DNA from: Candidatus Uhrbacteria bacterium
GTDB lineage: Bacteria > Patescibacteriota > Patescibacteriia > 2-12-FULL-60-25
Assembly (NCBI GenBank): GCA_020850575.1
Contig: JADZEJ010000002.1
Location: 1 to 64,000 of the forward strand
Length of the DNA: 64,000 nucleotides
Direction: 5' to 3'
Shown: positions 58,643 to 64,000 of the stretch, in pieces
How positions within the stretch are numbered: the first letter of the stretch is position 1
How the letters are laid out: every line of letters starts with the position of its first letter
Notes under the pieces: generated by a model
Seen by the model: the letters and a program-made list of their open reading frames with translations, nothing else
Databases searched by the model: none
Told to the model about the DNA's origin: nothing
Made by a program: the position numbers and the translations under genes

Positions 58643-61018
58643 ATGGATTCCATTCGTGAAAAATTTCGTATTAAGGAAACACCAAAACACATTTTAGCGT
58701 CTCAACAGTTTGAAACACGAATTTCAATTTTACGAGCCGAGGGAAAAACTGATGGACTTGAATTAGCTGAAAATGAATTTGAATTATTTTTATGGCAACA
58801 TGATGCGACGGGTGCGTTTAAAGAAAATCGATTTGGAAAAGATTTGTATACGTTATTTGATGACGCCCAATTATCCCGAGATCCAGACGGGAAGCCTAGA
58901 GCAGATACGGAAAAATTACGTAGAACTCATCTTATCCAAGTAAACATGAGTGAGCTTGACCGTCTTAACAGTTCAGGTGATCACGCATTAGGTGACGCAG
59001 CATTAGAGCGAACTTTTCTCGCCTGTCATGATCGAACGATGGAAGTATTACGCAGCACTTTTCCAGAAGCGGACGAAAAAGATTTGCTTTATCATTTTGA
59101 TATTTATCGAACTGCGGGGAACGATTTTACGATTATCTTGAAAGACATTTCTTCAGAAGACGCTTTGCAATTACGAGAACATATGTCGCGTGGAGTTTCT
59201 ATTAAAGATATTCGACCAGATCAAGATGATGTTCCTTTGTCAGCAAGTCAGATGTCGTTAGTGGAATCTTTTCATTATTTAGAGAGTATGGATGGGGTTC
59301 AATCAGAAAAAGGGATTAGCGATCAATCGGTTGCGATTAGTTTCATGCGTGAAAAATTACAGACAGTTAACGATTTTGATAAGGTTAGAACTCGTGGGGA
59401 TCGCATGCTTGAAAAAATGCTCATCGGTAGACAACAGGGCGGTGATTCACAAGCGTCGGCTAAAACCTTGTATGAACAATTTTTAAAGAAATATGTCGGA
59501 TTACTTGTGATAGAGGAAGGGGAGGTTCAACCACCTGATTTTGATGAATTTTCTAAAAGGTTGCAAAAATTAGGAGCTTTTGATGCACATCCTTTGCTGT
59601 GGAAAAAACACGTTTTTGAACGGTCTCGCGATGAGGCTTTACGCCAGTTACAAAGACGATCAGGGGATAGACAAAAACAGTCTGAGGTTATTATCAGCAG
59701 CATTTTGTCATCGCTTCAACAAGAACAATCAATTGTAGGATTAGAACAAGTCGCACAGCCAAATTTAGAACGAACAAGCACAAAAAAACTACGTGAACTT
59801 GGTGAAGCTGATAAAGAAGCTCAACAAGCTTTTACAGCTGTTTTGCAAGAATTTGGACAAACAGAAGGACAAGTTTCTTTACAAAAATTACGACAAGAAG
59901 CAACGCTATTAGCTGATCGTCCGGAGACGGATATTGAACGACGCAAAGCTGAAACGAAGTTAGCTCTTGAAGAAAGTAAACGAGATTCTTTAACAGGTTT
60001 ATATGGTCGCGGAATGTATTTTGAACAGTTGGAGTCTTCTTTGAAAAAAGGGTTGCCACAAACGGTTTTGTCGATAGATATGGCATTTTTGAAATTTTTT
60101 GATAAAGAAGGTGGATCTAAAACTGGGGATGTTGCGATTGAAGCAGCTGGTCGTATTTTGGACGTTGCAAAACGTGAAATGGGCAAAAGGGGGTTAAAAA
60201 CTGAAGCATATCGTGTTGGAGGTGATGAATTTTCGATGATAGTAGAAAGTCCCGATCCGCAAGTGTCTCATGATATTTCTCGTATTTTACAACAACTTTC
60301 TCAAGAAAAGTTACATGAAATTCCTCCACAAGTAGGGGCAGCAGATACATATCATCCTGAAGCCTTGCAATTTAATGTGGGAGGGTATTCCATTGCTTCG
60401 ATGGATCAATTTCAAAAAGAGTTAGATCGGATGGGAATGCCGCCATTCCGCGGTGAGCCTAATTCTACTGAAATGATCAGATATTTGGCTGATGAAGTGA
60501 CGCATCTAGCTGATGCACGTATTGATTCTGAAAAATCACTGAATCGAATGGCTTTTTTATTAGGAAAATCATTAGAAGCCGCACAAGTTGATGATTTGTC
60601 CGGTGAACGTCGGAAACAGTTGGAAGTTTTAATGACTTATTCAGAAAAATCTATTTTTGGAGCGGAAGGTCGGCTGAAGATTTTAGAATGGACTCAAAAA
60701 ATTCAGTCTGATGAATTATCAGTTAAAGATATTGTTTCTCAAGAGTTACCAAAATTCGTTACTGAAGAATTAAAAAAGAAAGGGAAAGAAGAAGTTAATT
60801 TTGAAAAAACATCGTTAGAACGTTTAGAAATGGATGTGAAATTAACTTTGTTGCGTAGGAGATTGGAGGAAGTGGAACGTGATATGATTGCTTTGGTAAA
60901 AGAATTCGGTGACGTGCATTCTAAAGTCGATGCTCAAAAAATTCATATCGCTGACGTTGAAAGTCAATTAAGCGAAGTTATTTCAATAAGACAAAAGTTA
61001 GATACACATTCGTCATAA
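58643..61018 (+). CDS. cytoplasmic protein with two GGDEF-like domains
   Basis: The 791-residue protein carries a C-terminal GGDEF domain (DSLTGLYGRGMYFEQLE near residue 450, then YRVGGDEFSMI near 526). That core is canonical for diguanylate cyclases, although the usual DxDxFKxxND stretch is altered to LSIDMAFLKFFDKEGG. An N-terminal domain (residues about 95-175) has the same layout: VNMSELDRLNSSGDHALGDA and IYRTAGNDFTIIL. It looks like a degenerate GGDEF with AGNDF. No RxxD inhibitory site precedes the second motif. No membrane helix or other sensor is visible, so the N-terminal copy may be a GTP- or partner-binding domain. Helical segments link and follow the domains. Activity as a cyclase is plausible. 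Confidence 0.82.
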   Translation: MDSIREKFRIKETPKHILASQQFETRISILRAEGKTDGLELAENEFELFLWQHDATGAFKENRFGKDLYTLFDDAQLSRDPDGKPRADTEKLRRTHLIQVNMSELDRLNSSGDHALGDAALERTFLACHDRTMEVLRSTFPEADEKDLLYHFDIYRTAGNDFTIILKDISSEDALQLREHMSRGVSIKDIRPDQDDVPLSASQMSLVESFHYLESMDGVQSEKGISDQSVAISFMREKLQTVNDFDKVRTRGDRMLEKMLIGRQQGGDSQASAKTLYEQFLKKYVGLLVIEEGEVQPPDFDEFSKRLQKLGAFDAHPLLWKKHVFERSRDEALRQLQRRSGDRQKQSEVIISSILSSLQQEQSIVGLEQVAQPNLERTSTKKLRELGEADKEAQQAFTAVLQEFGQTEGQVSLQKLRQEATLLADRPETDIERRKAETKLALEESKRDSLTGLYGRGMYFEQLESSLKKGLPQTVLSIDMAFLKFFDKEGGSKTGDVAIEAAGRILDVAKREMGKRGLKTEAYRVGGDEFSMIVESPDPQVSHDISRILQQLSQEKLHEIPPQVGAADTYHPEALQFNVGGYSIASMDQFQKELDRMGMPPFRGEPNSTEMIRYLADEVTHLADARIDSEKSLNRMAFLLGKSLEAAQVDDLSGERRKQLEVLMTYSEKSIFGAEGRLKILEWTQKIQSDELSVKDIVSQELPKFVTEELKKKGKEEVNFEKTSLERLEMDVKLTLLRRRLEEVERDMIALVKEFGDVHSKVDAQKIHIADVESQLSEVISIRQKLDTHSS

Positions 61019-61049
61019 TTTTAAGAATTTGATATCATTCTTTTATTGT

Positions 61050-62225
61050 ATGGCAATACGTTCTTCTCCTCGTTCAGTATCTCGTGATCCGTTTCCACGA
61101 CCGCCAGCCCCGGCTTTGTACCGGAATATCGCTTTTTCATTTTTAGGTATTACTATTTTGGTCGTTTTGGGTGTGCTATGGCTCTCATCAGTACGTGCAC
61201 GTGTTGTGATTTCGGTCAAAAGTGATACTACATCCGCACAGGCTTCAGTTGAGGTTTCTCAAAGTCCAGAACAAGGACAATTACGAGGAAAAGTAGTGCA
61301 AGGTAACTTTGATAAAATGCAAGAATTCAGTGTAAAACAACGTGAAGATGCTCAAATTGCGCAAGATGTGGAAGTGAGTGGAACCGTGAAAGTGATAAAC
61401 AATTATTCCAGGCAGCAGACTTTGGTAAAAAATACACGCTTATTAACATCTGATGGTCGTTTGTATCGTTTGGATAAAACAATTGTCCTTGATCCAAAGG
61501 ACACAGTTACAGTAACAGCAAAATCCGATCAAAAAGGACGACAGTATGTTATGGCTGCTGGAACCAAGTTAAGTATTCCAGGTTTATGGATAGATTTGCA
61601 GAAATGGATTTATGCTGAGTCTGTAAGCGGCTTTACGGGTGGTCAATTGTCGAATGTAAAGGTGGTAAGTCAGTTGGACGTGAATGAATCACAGAAAGCT
61701 TTAGAAGATGCAGTCTATGAACAAGCGGTAAAAACGTTAACGGCAGAGGCGGGTGTTTCTCCGGATTGGAAGGCGTATTTTACAAAAAAAGTTATTGAAA
61801 AAAAGACAAATGTGACACCTGGACAATCATCGGATAATTTTTTAGCTTCTGTAAAATTAGAGGTTACCGGTGTCTTTTTTCCAAAAGCAGATATGGAGGC
61901 GTTAGTTCGTCAAAAATTACGCGAACGTTTACCAGATGGTCGTGATTTAATTAATTTTGATTCAAATGCGATTACCTATAACGTAGAACAAGTTGACGCA
62001 GAATTGCAACGAGCTCGTTTTTCGGTGTCTTCGCAGGCATTATCACGTTTGACGGATAAAAGTCCGGCATTATCAACCGATGTGTTTGCCGGACTTTCGA
62101 TTGATGAAGCAAGAACGAAGCTTATGAGTGTAGATGGAGTTCAGGATGTTCAGATTGAGGTGTATCCAGGTTGGATTAAAAAAATTCCTTCAAATGTTAA
62201 ACATATCGAAGTGATTGTAAAATAA
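61050..62225 (+). CDS. membrane-anchored protein with large outer domain, unknown
   Basis: The 391-residue protein has a basic N-terminus with Pro/Arg clusters (SSPRSVSRDPFPRPPAP). One membrane helix follows (IAFSFLGITILVVLGVLWL), then an extracellular domain of about 320 residues. A recognisable part is GTVKVINNYSRQQTLVKNTRL with DGRLYRL, which resembles Ig-like adhesion or baseplate-J-like domains found in CPR proteins. Near the C-terminus DEARTKLMSVDGVQDVQIEV looks like a repeated alpha/beta unit. I cannot assign a function. A TATCAT box lies 11 nt before the ATG at 61050; the TTG at 61029 is less likely. It is followed by the T-box leader of thrS. Confidence 0.72.
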   Translation: MAIRSSPRSVSRDPFPRPPAPALYRNIAFSFLGITILVVLGVLWLSSVRARVVISVKSDTTSAQASVEVSQSPEQGQLRGKVVQGNFDKMQEFSVKQREDAQIAQDVEVSGTVKVINNYSRQQTLVKNTRLLTSDGRLYRLDKTIVLDPKDTVTVTAKSDQKGRQYVMAAGTKLSIPGLWIDLQKWIYAESVSGFTGGQLSNVKVVSQLDVNESQKALEDAVYEQAVKTLTAEAGVSPDWKAYFTKKVIEKKTNVTPGQSSDNFLASVKLEVTGVFFPKADMEALVRQKLRERLPDGRDLINFDSNAITYNVEQVDAELQRARFSVSSQALSRLTDKSPALSTDVFAGLSIDEARTKLMSVDGVQDVQIEVYPGWIKKIPSNVKHIEVIVK

Positions 62226-62243
62226 TCTATACCTGGGATTTTG

Positions 62244-62272
62244 TTGACTTTTGAAATACTGTTTATTATGCT
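62244..62272 (+). promoter_or_regulatory. promoter of the thrS leader
   Basis: TTGACT (62244-62249), a 17-nt spacer and TATGCT (62267-62272). The predicted start is near 62279. This would truncate the outer base pairs of the candidate stem I that begins at 62275, so one of these two predictions may be slightly off. Confidence 0.5.
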
Positions 62273-62274
62273 GT

Positions 62275-62466
62275 ACACATTGGATTCACCAACCAAGTGT
62301 TTTATTCGGTCGCGAAATGCGGACGTATAAGATAAAAATATAGAATAAGTGTCTATACAATTTGTTACATTGTATAGAAATACGGGTGGAACCGCGGTTA
62401 GTTAATGCTAATCGTCCCGATGTTTTTTGTTAATCTTTAGGGATTACGTTAGGGCATCGGTTTTTT
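62275..62466 (+). ncRNA. T-box riboswitch upstream of thrS
   Basis: The diagnostic T-box GGGTGGAACCGCGG is at 62384-62397. Its right arm (GCGGTTAG) pairs with CTAATCG after a six-base loop, and GGG pairs with CCC at 62416-62418: the antiterminator. The alternative terminator pairs CCGATG (62417-62422) with CATCGG (62455-62460), followed by six Ts, and reuses the antiterminator 3' arm. A hairpin CTATACAAT/ATTGTATAG precedes the T-box as stem III. A possible stem I (ACAC-TTGG with CCAA-GTGT) has the loop ATTCACCAA, containing ACC, a threonine codon. Uncharged tRNA-Thr should favour thrS expression. Stem I seems unusually short. Confidence 0.85.
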
Positions 62467-62517
62467 AGTTTCCGATTTTCTTCTCATTTCATTTATTTAA
62501 TTTATCTTTCTATTTTT

Positions 62518-64000
62518 ATGGATTTTCCTCTCGAAACTCGTCGTCATAGTGCGGCGCATGTGATGGCTGCGGCAATCAAACGTTTGTTTCCATCGGCGAA
62601 GTTTGGTGTTGGTCCAGTGATTGAACATGGTTTTTATTATGATATCGATATTGGTCGTTCATTAGAACCAAATGATCTAGAAGATATTAATAAAGAAATG
62701 ATCAAGATCGTGAAGGAGAATCCATCTTTTGAACGGATTGAGCTTCCGATTGATGAAGCGATTGTTCAATTTAAAACATTGGGTCAAGTGTATAAGGTTG
62801 AATTGTTGAATGACTTAAAGACACGTGGCACAACGAAGATGTCCGCTGAAGATTTACATGACTTTGGAGCTGATGTATCTACTGTCTCTATATATAGAAC
62901 AGGTGATTTTATCGATTTATGTCGTGGTCCACATGTAAATGAAGCACGTGATATTGGTGCTTGGAAATTACATAAATTTTCTGCGGTTTATTGGCGAGGT
63001 AAGGATGAAAATCCATCTATGCAGCGCATTTATGGTTTGTCTTTTGCAACCAAAGAGGATTTACAGGCTCATATTCAGATGATGGAAGAAGCTGAGAAAC
63101 GTGATCATCGTAAACTTGGAAAAGAACTTGGATTATTCGTATTTTCTGAATTAGTGGGTTCTGGTTTGCCATTATGGACGCCAAAAGGAACTATTATGCG
63201 AGAATTGTTACATGATTTTGTGTGGCAATTACGTAAACAGCATCATTATCAAAAAGTAACGATTCCACACATTACTCGTAAGGATTTGTATGAGGTTTCT
63301 GGTCATTGGGCAAAGTATGCCGATGATTTGTTTAAAATTGAAACACGCGATAAGCATTTGTTCGCGATGAAGCCTATGAATTGTCCTCATCACACGCAAA
63401 TTTATGCGAGTGAGCAGCGTTCGTATCGCGAATTACCTGTTAGATATGCAGAAACAACCATGGTGTATCGTGATGAGCAGTCCGGTGAATTATCCGGTTT
63501 ATCACGAGTTCTTTCGATTACGCAAGATGATGCTCACGTTTTTTGCCGCGTGAATCAGGTAGCGCAGGAAGCGGAGATTGTGTGGAATATTATTTCTGAA
63601 TTTTATGGTACTTTTGGATTTGAATTGCAACCTCGCTTGTCACGTCGTGATCCTCAAAAACCAGAAAAATATCTTGGAAGCGTGGAGGATTGGGATTCGG
63701 CAGAACGTGCTTTAAAAGGGATATTGGAAGAAAAGCAATTGCATTGGATTGATGGACCCGGTGAAGCAGCTTTTTATGGGCCAAAAATCGATTTCATGGC
63801 TAAGGATTCCATTGGAAGAATACATCAAGTCGCGACAATTCAATTGGATTTTAACCAGCCAAAGAATTTTGGTTTGAATTGTATCAATGAGGCGGGGGAA
63901 AAAGAGCAAATTTTGATGATCCATTGTGCAATAATGGGCTCAATTGAACGGTTTATGGCTGTTATGATCGAGCATTTTGCGGGATCTTTTCCATTGTGGT
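62518..64000 (+). CDS. thrS: threonyl-tRNA synthetase, partial at the window end
   Basis: ThrRS charges tRNA-Thr. The frame is open to the window end (about 494 residues). The protein starts directly at the editing domain (ETRRHSAAHVMAAAIKRLFP, with the H-x3-H metal motif) and lacks the N-terminal TGS domain. The class II core shows the zinc cysteine in KPMNCPHHTQIYA near residue 288, motif 2 RYAETTMVYRDEQSGE, QDDAHVFC with the second ligand, and motif 3 MIHCAIMGSIERF. In motif 3 the usual HRA reads HCA. The C-terminal anticodon domain lies beyond the window. Expression is controlled by the T-box leader immediately upstream. Confidence 0.95.
   Translation, partial: MDFPLETRRHSAAHVMAAAIKRLFPSAKFGVGPVIEHGFYYDIDIGRSLEPNDLEDINKEMIKIVKENPSFERIELPIDEAIVQFKTLGQVYKVELLNDLKTRGTTKMSAEDLHDFGADVSTVSIYRTGDFIDLCRGPHVNEARDIGAWKLHKFSAVYWRGKDENPSMQRIYGLSFATKEDLQAHIQMMEEAEKRDHRKLGKELGLFVFSELVGSGLPLWTPKGTIMRELLHDFVWQLRKQHHYQKVTIPHITRKDLYEVSGHWAKYADDLFKIETRDKHLFAMKPMNCPHHTQIYASEQRSYRELPVRYAETTMVYRDEQSGELSGLSRVLSITQDDAHVFCRVNQVAQEAEIVWNIISEFYGTFGFELQPRLSRRDPQKPEKYLGSVEDWDSAERALKGILEEKQLHWIDGPGEAAFYGPKIDFMAKDSIGRIHQVATIQLDFNQPKNFGLNCINEAGEKEQILMIHCAIMGSIERFMAVMIEHFAGSFPLW

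Noticed and set aside
1-64000. CRISPR arrays, insertion sequences, prophage genes, toxin-antitoxin pairs
   Set aside because: No regularly spaced repeats, transposases, integrases, phage structural genes or recognisable toxin-antitoxin pairs were found in the reading.

Overview
The window is AT-rich bacterial DNA, most likely from a candidate-phyla-radiation (Patescibacteria) genome, perhaps near Magasanikbacteria or Uhrbacteria; the phylum is an inference and the class is a guess. Reasons: proteins with a short TrbC/VirB2-like two-helix module fused to exported enzymes, small SAD-first ThrRS without a TGS domain, surface proteins with repeats, many small membrane proteins without known families, and a promoter style in which a TATACT-like -10 box sits 6-11 nt before the start codon, predicting leaderless mRNAs. 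No rRNA, CRISPR array, prophage or insertion sequence was seen.

Layout. 1-6.3 kb: tRNA-Ser(UGA), tRNA-Arg(GCG), a PIF1-type helicase with a C-terminal WYL domain, DUF1697 and YdeI-like proteins, then a pirin/MarR divergon whose two promoters overlap as mirror images, and a secreted peptidoglycan-binding protein. 6.3-12.2 kb: an RND efflux operon (marR - membrane fusion protein - RND pump). 12.3-17.7 kb: tRNA-Ser(GCU), an ASCH protein, a VOC gene remnant, an AlkD-like glycosylase, a heterodimeric ABC exporter with one degenerate ATP site, and a Cdd1-like HhH protein. 17.8-26.2 kb: a large eight-repeat surface protein, a CAP-domain protein, an unrecognised gene with a structured leader, recG and mscL.

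26.2-44.7 kb, all on the minus strand: transcription runs lemA - htpX - clpC - a 1172-residue coiled-coil/membrane protein - a beta-propeller protein - a DsbA-like thiol oxidoreductase - four paralogues sharing a TrbC/VirB2-like membrane module but carrying different cell-wall or peptidase domains (C39-like, two NlpC/P60-like, one glucosaminidase-like) - radA. Tight spacing and overlaps suggest one or few transcripts. I regard this locus as the best candidate for an undescribed system: a set of membrane-anchored, disulfide-rich extracellular hydrolases with shared assembly and quality-control partners, perhaps for cell-envelope remodelling or attack on neighbouring cells.

44.7-64 kb, plus strand apart from one gene: phosphomannomutase/phosphoglucomutase, glutamate racemase, RseP-type protease, a secreted unknown, a minus-strand transglutaminase-like protein, pheS and pheT separated by a membrane protein gene, two small membrane proteins, dnaE, a small unknown, a protein with two GGDEF-like domains, an anchored unknown, and finally a T-box leader upstream of thrS, which runs off the window end.
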